Of a stretch of DNA of 64,000 nt, positions 8,132-17,004 are shown piece after piece. The notes beneath the pieces are model-generated. The model did not search any database, had not been told where the DNA came from, and was given only the letters and a program-made list of their open reading frames with translations. Position 1 is the first letter of the stretch; each line of letters begins with the position of its first letter. Made by a program: the position numbers and the translations under genes. The DNA comes from JARKQH01 sp964631605 (lineage in GTDB: Bacteria > Verrucomicrobiota > Verrucomicrobiia > Limisphaerales > UBA8199): positions 84,007 through 148,006 of the forward strand of contig CAZVYG010000001.1 of NCBI GenBank assembly GCA_964631605.1, in the 5' to 3' direction.

Positions 8132-8998
8132 TCACGGCTTGGTGGGCGGGGCTTTGGTGAATTCGACGGGGAACGACCCGTCCCCTTGCCGCCACGTGCC
8201 GCTCAGCAGGTCGGCGCCCGGGCCAAGGGTTCCCGAAAAGGACCCGCCAAGGCCGGGCACCGTGAACTTCACACCGCCCTCCTGCCAGGCAATATCCGTC
8301 ACGGGAAGATTGACCGCGGAATTTTGCAAGCTGTCGAATGCGCCGCGGGCGGCCCCGTTGGCGGCGCGCCACAGCTTCAGCCGCAGCAGGTTGGTCGTGC
8401 CCTCGCGGACCACGCGGGCGTTCCAAAGGCCGGCCACGCGCCGGGCCGCCTCGCGGCTGGCAGCCAGTTGTTCGGCGGTCAGTGCCTCGGCGCCGCCGGG
8501 CGGCTGGTTCGCGGACACCCGGGCAAAGGTCAGGGGCACTGCGTGCCCGGCTTGAGCCCATTGTCCGGACAAGGTGTTGCCGTCGGAGTCCAACGTGCCT
8601 TCGTATCGGAAGCCCAGTTGTTTAAGTTCGAACCGGAGGGTCCGCCCCTCGAAATGGACTGCGTCCAGGGGGATGCCGCGCGCACCCTGGTCCACGCTGT
8701 CCAGCGTGGCCACAAGCTGCCCGGCGGAGTCTCTTGCAAGATTGACCCCCAGCCGAAGCCGCAGCGCGGATTGCTCGAGCACTCCCGCCCATGAGCCTTC
8801 TGGACCGGCGGGAGACGGCGCGCCAAACGAGACCCAGAGTGAGAGCATGAACAGCCCCACGCCCCAAACCCCGCCCCCCCCAGCGCCATGCAGGAGCGGC
8901 CGCCGCGATTGGCCCTTCCCGGTCCGGGCGATCCCGCCCGCGCACGGCCAGTGACAACCGGCGAGGGTACTGGTCTGGAAAAGCTTGGGTTGCATCAT
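8132..8998 (-). CDS. Exported protein of two tandem beta-domain repeats
   Basis: About 288 residues from ATG 8998 (start uncertain; GTG 9004 and a later ATG at the hydrophobic 'LFMLSLWVSFGA' are alternatives). After a hydrophobic segment ending near residue 60, two related units of about 90 residues follow: one from 'SWAGVLEQSALRLRLGVNL' to 'GQWAQAGHAVPLTFAR', the other from 'LWNARVVREGTTNLLRLKL' to 'GTWRQGDGSFPVEFTKA'. Each ends in a 'L-S-G-x-W-x-Q' turn and 'P-x-x-F'. Units like this occur in front of secreted alpha/beta hydrolases, but no hydrolase domain is present here. It lies 30 nt downstream of purF on the same strand, with no obvious functional link. Confidence 0.7.
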   Translation of the reverse strand: MMQPKLFQTSTLAGCHWPCAGGIARTGKGQSRRPLLHGAGGGGVWGVGLFMLSLWVSFGAPSPAGPEGSWAGVLEQSALRLRLGVNLARDSAGQLVATLDSVDQGARGIPLDAVHFEGRTLRFELKQLGFRYEGTLDSDGNTLSGQWAQAGHAVPLTFARVSANQPPGGAEALTAEQLAASREAARRVAGLWNARVVREGTTNLLRLKLWRAANGAARGAFDSLQNSAVNLPVTDIAWQEGGVKFTVPGLGGSFSGTLGPGADLLSGTWRQGDGSFPVEFTKAPPTKP

Positions 8999-9028
8999 GG
9001 CCACAGGCGCAGGGCCCTCGTCGCCAAA

Positions 9029-10486
9029 TCAGAGCAGGGGGATTTGGGCTTTCTCGCGAACGACCGACTCGCCCAGCGAGGGCAGCCGCCGGCGGCGTTC
9101 GATGATTTCCTTATCGGTGGCGGGGTCAAACGCCACCGGGTAATTGCCGTTGTAACAGGCCATGCAGAATCCGCTGGCGGGCAGGCCGGTGGCGCGCACC
9201 ATGCCCTCCTGGGACAGGTAGTGGAGCGAATCGGCGTTGAGGTACTTGCGGATTTCCTCGAGCGGATGGTTGGCGGCCATCAACTTGCTCCGGTCTGGAA
9301 AATCAATGCCGTACACGCAGGGATGCATGTGCGGCGGACAGCTCACCAATACATGAACTTCCCGCGCCCCGGCCTCTTTTAGGTTATTCACCCGCGCCTT
9401 GCACGTCGTACCCCGCACGATCGAATCGTCCACCACAATCACCCGCTTGTCCTTCACCAGCTCTTCAATGAGATTGAGTTTGACCCGGACACTGAAGTCG
9501 CGGATGAGCTGCGTCGGTTGCAGAAAGCTCCGGCCCACGTAATGGTTCCGCACAAACGCCATCTCGAAAGGAATCCCGGATTCGAGCGAATACCCCAGGG
9601 CCGCGCAGTTCCCGCTGTCCGGCACCGGCACGACCACATCGGCAGGGATGGGGTACTGCCGCGCCAACTCGCGCCCCATGTCCACGCGCACCTTATACAC
9701 GTTGCGGTTGGCAATGGTGCTGTCCGGTCGCGCGAAATACACATACTCGAAAATGCAAAAAGCGCGGCGCTGATGCTCGGGAAACGCCTGGAGACTCTGG
9801 ACCCCTTGCTGGTTGATGACCACGATTTCGCCGGGCTCCACGTCCCGCACGAATTTCGCATGGATGAGGTCCAGCGCGCAGGTTTCGCTGGCCAGCACGT
9901 AGGCGTCGTCCAGCCGTCCCAGGCACAGCGGACGAAAACCGTGAGGGTCCCGAACCCCGATCAGCTCGTTTTCCGTCATCACCACCAGCGAGTAGGCCCC
10001 CTCGATCCGGCGCACCGCCTGCAGCAGGCTGTTCGAATTCCCAACCGGGTCCGGCTGCGCCATGAGGTGCAGGATGATCTCGCTGTCCACCGTCGTCTGG
10101 AAGATGGACCCGCGGGCCTCCAGCGTCGCGCGCAGGGCCGCGGCGTTGGTCAGGTTGCCATTATGAGCAATCGCAATCTGCCCGCGCGCGCAGTCCACCG
10201 TCAGGGGCTGGGCATTCCGAAGCTGGCTCGAGCCGGTGGTCGAGTAACGGGTGTGGCCGACCGCGAGACGGCCCCGCAATTCCTGGAGCGCCCCGCCCTT
10301 GAACACCTGGGAAACCAGCCCCATGCCCTTGACTTCGTGAAAGCACTGGCCATCGGAGGTGACAATGCCGGCGCTTTCCTGGCCGCGATGCTGGAGCGCG
10401 TAAAGGCCGTAATAGGTCAATTCCGCGGCGCTCGGATGGCCATAAATTCCGAACACGCCGCAGTAATGTTTCGGGTAATGCTGCAT
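9029..10486 (-). CDS. purF: Amidophosphoribosyltransferase
   Basis: 485 residues from ATG 10486 (a GTG at 10495 adds three). It catalyses the first committed step of purine synthesis, PRPP plus glutamine to phosphoribosylamine. The short propeptide MQHYPKHY precedes the catalytic Cys in 'CGVFGIYGH'; glutaminase signatures 'GHTRYSTTG' and 'AHNGNLTN' follow. The C-terminal half has the PRPP loop 'RVIVVDDSIVRGTT'. Cys residues in 'CGVFG', 'SCPPHMHPCVYGIDFPDR' and 'CMACYNGNYP' match the Bacillus-type enzyme, which carries a 4Fe-4S cluster and an autoprocessed propeptide. No other pur gene is in the window. Confidence 0.97.
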   Translation of the reverse strand: MQHYPKHYCGVFGIYGHPSAAELTYYGLYALQHRGQESAGIVTSDGQCFHEVKGMGLVSQVFKGGALQELRGRLAVGHTRYSTTGSSQLRNAQPLTVDCARGQIAIAHNGNLTNAAALRATLEARGSIFQTTVDSEIILHLMAQPDPVGNSNSLLQAVRRIEGAYSLVVMTENELIGVRDPHGFRPLCLGRLDDAYVLASETCALDLIHAKFVRDVEPGEIVVINQQGVQSLQAFPEHQRRAFCIFEYVYFARPDSTIANRNVYKVRVDMGRELARQYPIPADVVVPVPDSGNCAALGYSLESGIPFEMAFVRNHYVGRSFLQPTQLIRDFSVRVKLNLIEELVKDKRVIVVDDSIVRGTTCKARVNNLKEAGAREVHVLVSCPPHMHPCVYGIDFPDRSKLMAANHPLEEIRKYLNADSLHYLSQEGMVRATGLPASGFCMACYNGNYPVAFDPATDKEIIERRRRLPSLGESVVREKAQIPLL

Positions 10487-10573
10487 TGCTTGCACTCGAT
10501 CGCCGGTGGCGACGGCAAATGCAACATCGGCGGACGCCTTTCGGCAAGCACCAACTTGGCCGCCCGCCCGAAC

Positions 10574-11320
10574 CTACCACCAGAACGCCGGCGTGCCGTC
10601 GGTGCGAACAAACATTCGCTGGAACCGGACCCAGCTCACATGCCCGTCGGCATAAAGACAGGAGCCGCCCGCAGGCAGTTTCCCCTCAAGATGGGCCGAG
10701 TCATGCTTCTGACTCCAGCCCCCTTCGATGCCTGCGTAACGGTTCAGATTCCGATTGGACTCGTTGGCCGTGTCAGAAAGTGTGGCATCGGCCGCAAAGA
10801 TGCGGTCCGAGGGCGTCAGCATCACACTCACGCCGTTGATGGTGACCGTGGTTGAAGTGGCCTTGGTCACCAGGTTGGTCGCCCGCACCCGCGGCGCATC
10901 CTTGGTGGCCATGGCATACCCAATCACGCGAAAGGTGGGGGTGAAATTCCACAATTCGTCCGTGTCCTGCTTCACAAACGACGGACAGTACAGCATGTGC
11001 CGCTGGAAACCATAGCCGACCAGGATGTCGGTCACCTTGACCGGCACATCCCAGGGCCAGTTCCCCGCATACACTGCGCGCGTGACCGGGTCCGTGTACG
11101 ACATCGGCGGCAGCCACTCCGAGTTGTCATCCCGGTACATGAACGACGCCATGCCCACCTGGCGCAGGTTGCTCAGGCATTTCGTCCGCCGGCTCTTTTC
11201 CTTGGCGCGGGACAAGGCCGGCAGCAGCATCGCGGCCAGAATGGCAATAATTGCTATCACAACGAGCAGCTCGATTAACGTGAAGGCCCGCCCGCGAATC
11301 CCAAAGCGATTCGAAATCAT
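10574..11320 (-). CDS. Pseudopilin-like protein (3)
   Basis: 248 residues. A short leader MISNRFGIRGR precedes AFTLIELLVVIAIIAIL and 'LLPALSRAKEKSRRTKCLSN', giving a prepilin-peptidase site after Gly/Arg-Ala. The rest is a unique globular domain. Near the C-terminus 'HLEGKLPAGG' and 'LYADGHVSW' form a stretched version of the H-Xn-DG motif (14 residues between His and Asp). It ends in a Trp-Trp dipeptide. The start codon is preceded by a perfect 8-bp inverted repeat four bases away. It lies next to pseudopilin 4 on the same strand with a 78-nt gap. Confidence 0.88.
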   Translation of the reverse strand: MISNRFGIRGRAFTLIELLVVIAIIAILAAMLLPALSRAKEKSRRTKCLSNLRQVGMASFMYRDDNSEWLPPMSYTDPVTRAVYAGNWPWDVPVKVTDILVGYGFQRHMLYCPSFVKQDTDELWNFTPTFRVIGYAMATKDAPRVRATNLVTKATSTTVTINGVSVMLTPSDRIFAADATLSDTANESNRNLNRYAGIEGGWSQKHDSAHLEGKLPAGGSCLYADGHVSWVRFQRMFVRTDGTPAFWW

Positions 11321-11324
11321 ATAC

Positions 11325-11345
11325 TTACTTAATTTAGTTAAGTAA
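11325..11345. promoter_or_regulatory. Perfect AT-rich inverted repeat just upstream of pseudopilin 3
   Basis: TTACTTAA-tttag-TTAAGTAA, a perfect 8+8 repeat with a 5-nt centre, ends 4 nt before the ATG of the leftward gene starting at 11320. In DNA it could be an operator; in mRNA a hairpin over the ribosome entry site. It stands out in GC-rich surroundings. Confidence 0.5.
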
Positions 11346-11398
11346 TAATAAAAGCCACCTCCCCTTCCGTCCAGTCCTTTTTTCTCTCTTTTCGCGAC

Positions 11399-12232
11399 CT
11401 ACGGCTTCAGCAGGGATAGGATGCTGCGGAATTTCGGCGTGTTGTTGCCGGGGTTCTGCCCGCTGAGGTGGTCGTCGGTGTCCCAGTACTTGGCCTGGTC
11501 AAAGGCCGCTTTGGTGGTGCTGAAGGTGACGTGGCCGTCACCCCAGGCGACGTGCAGACCCACCGGACTGCTGCCGCTGCGGTGCGGAATGGTGCGCCAG
11601 GTATAAATCAGGTCGGTGATCATCGCCCGCTTGGCATCCAGCTCGATGGTCTTCAACGCCACGGTGGACCATTCCATCCCCGCCGGGCTCATCGCGGAGA
11701 GGTTCCGCGACTGGGGGTACCAAATGTAATTGCCGCGCACCCGGCCCCCGTTGTACGTGGGCCAGGGCTCATACCATTTCATCTCGAACTTGATGGGGAT
11801 GGAGTCCGCATGCCGCAGGCCCGGATCGAAGAAGGTCTTGCCGGCGGAGACGATTTTCTCGGTGTAGAGGGTGCCCAGGTTGGTGCCGGCGGTGCCGGGC
11901 GGCACGGGACCATCCGCACCGGGCCGGAACAACTCGTAGCTTTGCCAGGGCATGGTGCCGGGGTGGCGCTCCGGGTCGCATTCGGTGGGGGGTAGCCAGT
12001 CGCGGGCCGTGTCGGCGTAAAGGTTCACCCCCAGGGCGAGCTGCCGGAGGTTGTTGGTGCAGGAGGCACGCTGGGCGCGGTCCTTGGCGCGGCTGAGCGC
12101 GGGCAGCAACATCGCGGCCAAAATCGCAATGATCGCTATAACGACCAGCAGCTCGATCAGGGTAAAGGCCTTCGGCCCTCCAGGCATGGAGTGGGGTTGT
12201 CGAGGAGTTTTCGAAGCGAGGCAAGCATTCAT
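11399..12232 (-). CDS. Pseudopilin-like protein (4)
   Basis: 277 residues from ATG 12232 (MNACLASK; an upstream in-frame ATG at 12286 would add 18 residues). The leader of about 21 residues ends at KAFTLIELLVVIAIIAIL, then 'LLPALSRAKDRAQRASCTNN'. The C-terminal region has 'GLHVAWGDGHVTFSTTKAAF', a variant of the H-Xn-DG motif with only four residues between His and Asp. The globular domain is not related to known enzymes as far as I can see. The AT-rich sequence just upstream (12236-12262) probably holds the promoter. Confidence 0.87.
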   Translation of the reverse strand: MNACLASKTPRQPHSMPGGPKAFTLIELLVVIAIIAILAAMLLPALSRAKDRAQRASCTNNLRQLALGVNLYADTARDWLPPTECDPERHPGTMPWQSYELFRPGADGPVPPGTAGTNLGTLYTEKIVSAGKTFFDPGLRHADSIPIKFEMKWYEPWPTYNGGRVRGNYIWYPQSRNLSAMSPAGMEWSTVALKTIELDAKRAMITDLIYTWRTIPHRSGSSPVGLHVAWGDGHVTFSTTKAAFDQAKYWDTDDHLSGQNPGNNTPKFRSILSLLKP

Positions 12233-12319
12233 GGGCCGATTTTTGTTTTGTAATACTTTAACCTCATCCGGTCCGAAAGGGAACACCCGAATCGAATCAT
12301 TCCAAAAAGGGGGGAACCG

Positions 12320-15300
12320 TCACTCGCCCGCCAACGGCGAGGAGGCCAGATAAAGGGGATGCGTCGTCTTGAGCCAGATGGCGTCCACCACCCGTTGAAA
12401 CTCGCGCTCGGGCGACGCCCCGCTCGGCAATGGGAATTTGCCCAGGGCGGTATTGGGCAGCCCGCCGGAGCTGAATTCCGGGGGCAGCCCGACCTCCGCC
12501 AGGTCCACCCCCCGGGGGCTGCGGATGCGCACCCCCAGGCAGGGCTGGCCGCCGGCATCCCGCACCACCTGGCCGACGATGATGGGTTTTTCCCCCAGCT
12601 TCCCCCGGCGGGTGAGGTGCTCGGAAATCCAGTGGTAAAAGTCCAGTTCCTCCGCCGCATCGCCCGCCACCGGGGTGGGGGATGCCACTTCGTCGGCGGT
12701 AAAGAAGTGCGAGATGCAGGGGCGTCCGCGGTTTTCAAGAATGATTTTCTCGACCAGCACCTGGACGCGCTCTTCCAGGAGCCTGAATTCGGCCATGAAC
12801 TGCTGCCAGGCGAGATGGGTCTCGAGCTGGTCGGGACGGGTGACGCCCAACAGCGCATGCACGGCGTTGAGAAAACCGCCGGCCCGGGTCACCAGCCGCA
12901 GCGCGCGGGCGGCCTCCATCGCCCGGTCGGGGTTGAACTGCGCAAAGAACCAGATCCACTCGCTGTCGGCTTCCTCCGGCACGTCAAGGCAACTGGCCAC
13001 CGCGGTCTGCCAGTTGATCCGGGCCAGCACCTGCCGGTCCGTCAGAAGCTGGCACGCCAGCTCGCGCAGAATCATGGCCGTCGAGTAGTGCTTGCCGGAC
13101 CGCGGTGAACGCAGGCTTTGCGGCGAGATGAACAGGGTGCCCAGGAGTGAGAGCAGTTCCGGCTGCCGCGCCAGCTCGGCCGGCAGCGGGTGGTTGTTCA
13201 CGATGGTCACCCGGCACCGCTCCAGCAGTTCCCGCAACCGCGCCTGGGCCGGCTCACTGGCGGGAAAGGCGCGGTCGAGCACGAACACGTGGCGGACCGG
13301 GTGGGGCGCGCTTTCGGACGCCAACACGCGGTCGAGGATGGCCCGCGAGCGCAACGATTCGTTCAGGAAAGCGGCGCGGGACTCGACGCCAGGGTTCAGG
13401 TGCGCCAGCACCGTGTGCAGAATGGCGGCGGAAGCCACGCCGTCCTCGTCGTCATCGGACACGATCAGCACGCTTTCTTCGGCTCGGATCGCCCGCAGCC
13501 GCCGGCCCAGCTCGCGGGCGGCGTTCTCGACCTGCTCGCGGTACAGCGCCAGCTCGTGCATGCGCCGCAGCGCCAGCAGGTCCGAGGCCGTCGGCGCGTC
13601 CACGTCATATTGCCGCGCCAGGTCCAGCACGGCGTCGCAACTCCGCGACAACTGCTGATACAGATTGTGCTCCTCCAGCTTGCGATCCCAGTTCTGCCCG
13701 GCGCTGTTCTGCAGCATTTCGGACAGCGACACCAGCAAGCCGCCCGAGCTGGCCAGGTTGTCGGGGATGACGTGAATCTGGCGCTGCTTGAGAATGCGCT
13801 TGGCCTCGCCGGTCACCGCGGCGCCGGTCAGCTCGCAGACCAGCCGGACCTGAAGATGTTGCGCCCGCTCGGCTCGAATGGTTCCGGGGATGGCGGCCAG
13901 GACCAGGATGTCGGCCCTGGTTTGATGCAGCTTTTCCGGCTCGGGCCAGAAGGTGACCGGCGCGCCCTCGCGGGCCGAGAGACCGCGGGCGGCGGGGCTG
14001 GAAAGGAGCGTGTCCAGTCGCCGCCCGGAATTCTTATGGGCGATGATGACGGCCAGCTCCTCCCGGGTCAGACCTTCCGGGCTGACCAGCGCGCCGCGGC
14101 TGTCGCTCACGCCGATAATGGTGGCCCCTTTTTGCAGCATGCTGGTGGCGACGTGCTTGCCGGCGTTGCCCAACCCTTCTATCGCCACCGTCAGGCCCTG
14201 CAACGGCCGGGCCTTGCCCGTCAGACTTTTCAGGAAAATCTCGACCGACATGACGCCCCCCGCGGCCATCGCTTCGGGGCGCAGTTCCGATCCGCACATG
14301 GCCGCCGGCTTGCGCGTCACCACCCCCAGTTTCGGGGTCACGCATTCGTACGCGTAGGGCAGGGTGAAAAAGATGATGCGGTCGCTCGAGGGCAGCAAAT
14401 CCCCGGCGGCGGTGATGGCCCGCGTGGCGCGTTCCAAAACGTCCTTGCGCGCCTGCAAATGCGGATCCGGGGTGTAGCGCGGCAGCTCCGCCTTGGCTTC
14501 GCACAGGATGTTTACCACCTCCCAGAAATGCTCGCGCACTTTGTCGCGCGTGATGGTCGGGCCGGGCAGAAGCGCGGCCAGCCGGCGCTCATGGGCTCGC
14601 GCCAGCAAGGGAGCGCGATCAAACCAATCCATCGGCAGCGGCTGGCCGGGGGGCAGCCGGCGCAGCAACGCCGCCTCGAGGCTGATCCGCTGATTATCCA
14701 GCAACGTTCGAAGGTAAAACTCGAGCACCGCCGGCTCCCCGCATTCATCCAGGCTTCGGGCCGACAGCGCCACCGACAACGTGCGCAAAATGGGCTCGCG
14801 CCGATGATAAAGCTGGTCCTCGATCTGCTGGGTTTCGCCTCCGCCAAAAAAGAGCTCGATCAGCTCGCGGTACTGATCCGTGGTCGGTACGCTGCGCGCC
14901 GCCAGCCCGTCCAGCAGCCGCCGCAGCTTGTCCCGCGACGCCGGCAACAAAATCGAATGTTCAATCTGCATCCGGGCCGCGGCATTGGCCAGCGGACACG
15001 CCACCGCCTCATAATTCTCGCCCGGCCAGATTTCCCGAAGACGCGCCGTCATGTCTTCGTCCCCAATGACAATGTTCGGGTCCTGCCGCAGCAGGCAACG
15101 CAGGTGCCCTTCGACAACATTGGCGGGAAGCTGCAGATCGAGTTTGGCGGTGAGCGTCGAGTTGGTTTCCGCCGCATGCACAATCTGATCGAAGGCAATC
15201 CGCCCGGCCTGGGTCAGCAACTCGGCCGCCTGGTTCATCATGTGCTCGATCAAATCCTTGTCCGCCCGCGATTTCTCCTCGCCGGGCTGGATGGCCGGTT

Positions 15301-15925
15301 TGAGGTAATATCGGCCGCCGGCGGCATCGAACTCGCGTAGCGCGCACAGGACCAGCCCTTCGCTGCCGGCAAAGGGCGCCCCCGTGGCCTGGCTCTTGAG
15401 GCTCATGCTCAGCGTTTCGCCGGTCATGAATTCCCGCATCGCCCCCTTCACCACCGCCTCCGCCTCGCCGGCGCTGGGCCAGCCCGCCATTCCCGCCGGC
15501 GGCAGAACTTCGACCACCCCTGGCGCAACCTCCCGAAAATGGCCCCCCTCGCCAACCAAATCCTGCGGAAACACCAGTTTCAGCGCGCCTTTGCCCACCA
15601 TCCCGTGAATTTGATGATATGTCTCCACCAGGATAAAGTCCGCCGAGCGCCCGTTTAGCGTCACGTTCATTTCGCCCTCGAAGATGTCGTGGCGGCTGAA
15701 TATGCGGTGCAGGTCTTCGGGGGTCAGTCCCAGGTGCCGCGCGGCCGCGCGGATGCGTTCGGCAATGGAACGCAACAGCCCGTTGGCCGGCGTGAATTCT
15801 CCAGTAATCGCCCGCAATGCCAGCCCCTCATCAGAAAGAATGGTCCAGCCGGGACCCCCCGGCTTCAGCGCCGGCTGCTCTGGTGACATCGTGGATGCAA
15901 TCACCGGTCCAATATAGCGGTCCAT
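12320..15925 (-). CDS. Giant GDH-like / DHH-like fusion protein
   Basis: 1201 residues. Residues about 85-200 resemble the Glu/Leu/Phe/Val dehydrogenase dimerisation domain ('YHQIHGMVGKGALKLVF'), but the catalytic Lys motif is degenerate ('SLKSQATGAPFAGSEGLVL' instead of P-x-G-G-x-K-G-G). A helical region of about 300 residues follows. Residues 535-760 match the NAD-binding half: 'AIEGLGNAGKHVA', 'GVSDSRGALVSPEGL', 'CELTGAAVTGEAKRIL', 'VIPDNLASSGGLLVS'. Residues 816-950 resemble a DHH phosphoesterase ('VLIVSDDDEDGVASAAIL', 'IVNNHPLP' where DHH is expected) and 1154-1160 (GGLPNTA) resembles the DHHA1 glycine motif. Both enzymatic halves look altered, so it may be regulatory. It is transcribed alone. 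The NAD-domain assignment is firm; the N-terminal and DHH assignments are moderate. Confidence 0.8.
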   Translation of the reverse strand: MDRYIGPVIASTMSPEQPALKPGGPGWTILSDEGLALRAITGEFTPANGLLRSIAERIRAAARHLGLTPEDLHRIFSRHDIFEGEMNVTLNGRSADFILVETYHQIHGMVGKGALKLVFPQDLVGEGGHFREVAPGVVEVLPPAGMAGWPSAGEAEAVVKGAMREFMTGETLSMSLKSQATGAPFAGSEGLVLCALREFDAAGGRYYLKPAIQPGEEKSRADKDLIEHMMNQAAELLTQAGRIAFDQIVHAAETNSTLTAKLDLQLPANVVEGHLRCLLRQDPNIVIGDEDMTARLREIWPGENYEAVACPLANAAARMQIEHSILLPASRDKLRRLLDGLAARSVPTTDQYRELIELFFGGGETQQIEDQLYHRREPILRTLSVALSARSLDECGEPAVLEFYLRTLLDNQRISLEAALLRRLPPGQPLPMDWFDRAPLLARAHERRLAALLPGPTITRDKVREHFWEVVNILCEAKAELPRYTPDPHLQARKDVLERATRAITAAGDLLPSSDRIIFFTLPYAYECVTPKLGVVTRKPAAMCGSELRPEAMAAGGVMSVEIFLKSLTGKARPLQGLTVAIEGLGNAGKHVATSMLQKGATIIGVSDSRGALVSPEGLTREELAVIIAHKNSGRRLDTLLSSPAARGLSAREGAPVTFWPEPEKLHQTRADILVLAAIPGTIRAERAQHLQVRLVCELTGAAVTGEAKRILKQRQIHVIPDNLASSGGLLVSLSEMLQNSAGQNWDRKLEEHNLYQQLSRSCDAVLDLARQYDVDAPTASDLLALRRMHELALYREQVENAARELGRRLRAIRAEESVLIVSDDDEDGVASAAILHTVLAHLNPGVESRAAFLNESLRSRAILDRVLASESAPHPVRHVFVLDRAFPASEPAQARLRELLERCRVTIVNNHPLPAELARQPELLSLLGTLFISPQSLRSPRSGKHYSTAMILRELACQLLTDRQVLARINWQTAVASCLDVPEEADSEWIWFFAQFNPDRAMEAARALRLVTRAGGFLNAVHALLGVTRPDQLETHLAWQQFMAEFRLLEERVQVLVEKIILENRGRPCISHFFTADEVASPTPVAGDAAEELDFYHWISEHLTRRGKLGEKPIIVGQVVRDAGGQPCLGVRIRSPRGVDLAEVGLPPEFSSGGLPNTALGKFPLPSGASPEREFQRVVDAIWLKTTHPLYLASSPLAGE

Positions 15926-16188
15926 ACCGGTTGGGCAACCCCGGGTGGCGCCAACATCTCAGGGGGGCAAAAAGACCGAGGTGGCTTGTCCCGATTTTGG
16001 ACGCGCCGCCAGTTCCGGCCAGCGAGTCCGTCTCAAGTCGCTCGCTCCCTGAACGGGGGGGCGCGGGTATTCCTGTCCACCCCCAAGGTAACCCCCATGC
16101 CCAGCCCCATGGGACTGTCCTGGCCCCCGCCAAGGCGTCCCGCGCTCCAATCCGGGGTTTGGGCATCGTTTTTGCTGCCTGAGCTGGC

Positions 16189-17004
16189 GTGTATTTGGAC
16201 TATTTTGGCCTGACAGAGCCGCCCTTTGACATCACACCCAATCCGCGGTTTCTGTTCTACAGCGCGAAGCACCGCGAGGCATTCAACCATCTGCTTTTCG
16301 GGATTCGCGAACGCAAAGGCTTTGTGCAGCTCACCGGCGAGGTCGGGGCGGGCAAGACCACGCTCTGCCGCGCCATGCTCGAGCAGCTTGACGACCGCTA
16401 TGCAACCGCCTTGATCCTCAACCCGGTCCTGAGCGCCGGCGAACTGCTCAAGGCGGTCGCCCTGGAATTCGCGCTGCCGGTCAGCGGCCTGGACCGCTTG
16501 GAAACCCTCGGGGTCATCAACCAGTTCCTGCTCGACCAGGTCGAGCGCGGCAAGGAAACGGTGTTGATCATTGATGAAGCCCAGGACCTCACCGACGAGT
16601 TGCTGGAACAGGTGCGCCTGCTCTCGAATCTCGAGACCGACAACCGCAAGCTCCTGCAGATCGTCCTCCTGGGCCAGCCGGAACTGCGCGACCGCCTCAA
16701 CAACCCCCGCCTCCGCCAGCTCCGCCAGCGCATCACCGTCCGCTACCATTTGCGGCCTTTGACGCGGCCGGAGATGGCCGAATATGTCCGCCACCGGCTG
16801 CATGTCTCCGGCGGCAACGGCACCCCCTGCTTTAGTTGGCTGGCCCTGTGGCGCATTTTCCAATACAGCAAAGGCATCCCGCGCCTGGTCAACGCCCTGT
16901 GCGACAAAGCCCTTCTCGCGGGCTTTGTCGAGCAGCAAAACCGGATCGGGTTCCGCCTCGTCAACCGCGCCATCCGTGAACTGGAAGGAGTTATTACCGC
17001 ATGA
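16189..17004 (+). CDS. ExeA/GspA-like AAA ATPase
   Basis: 271 residues with a GTG start that gives the family-typical beginning MYLDYFGLTEPPFDITPNPRF. Walker A is 'TGEVGAGKTT', Walker B 'VLIIDEAQDL', with the family Arg-rich 'RLRQLRQRITVRYHLRPL' after it and 'GIPRLVNALCDKALLAGF' near the end. This family energises assembly of type II secretion or pilus components and occurs with GspB. The usual C-terminal membrane segment and peptidoglycan-binding domain of ExeA are missing. It overlaps the next gene by 4 nt. It may serve the pseudopilins in this window, but the rest of the secretion machinery is not here. Confidence 0.9.
   Translation: MYLDYFGLTEPPFDITPNPRFLFYSAKHREAFNHLLFGIRERKGFVQLTGEVGAGKTTLCRAMLEQLDDRYATALILNPVLSAGELLKAVALEFALPVSGLDRLETLGVINQFLLDQVERGKETVLIIDEAQDLTDELLEQVRLLSNLETDNRKLLQIVLLGQPELRDRLNNPRLRQLRQRITVRYHLRPLTRPEMAEYVRHRLHVSGGNGTPCFSWLALWRIFQYSKGIPRLVNALCDKALLAGFVEQQNRIGFRLVNRAIRELEGVITA

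Noticed and set aside
13190..15340. 716-codon plus-strand frame opposite the GDH/DHH fusion gene
   Set aside because: The minus-strand protein has conserved NAD-binding motifs throughout; the plus-strand reading has none and is an antisense shadow.
15926..16188. Short overlapping frames between the fusion gene and the GspA-like gene
   Set aside because: Gly/Pro/His-rich readings on both strands without homology; treated as intergenic. No promoter could be placed confidently.
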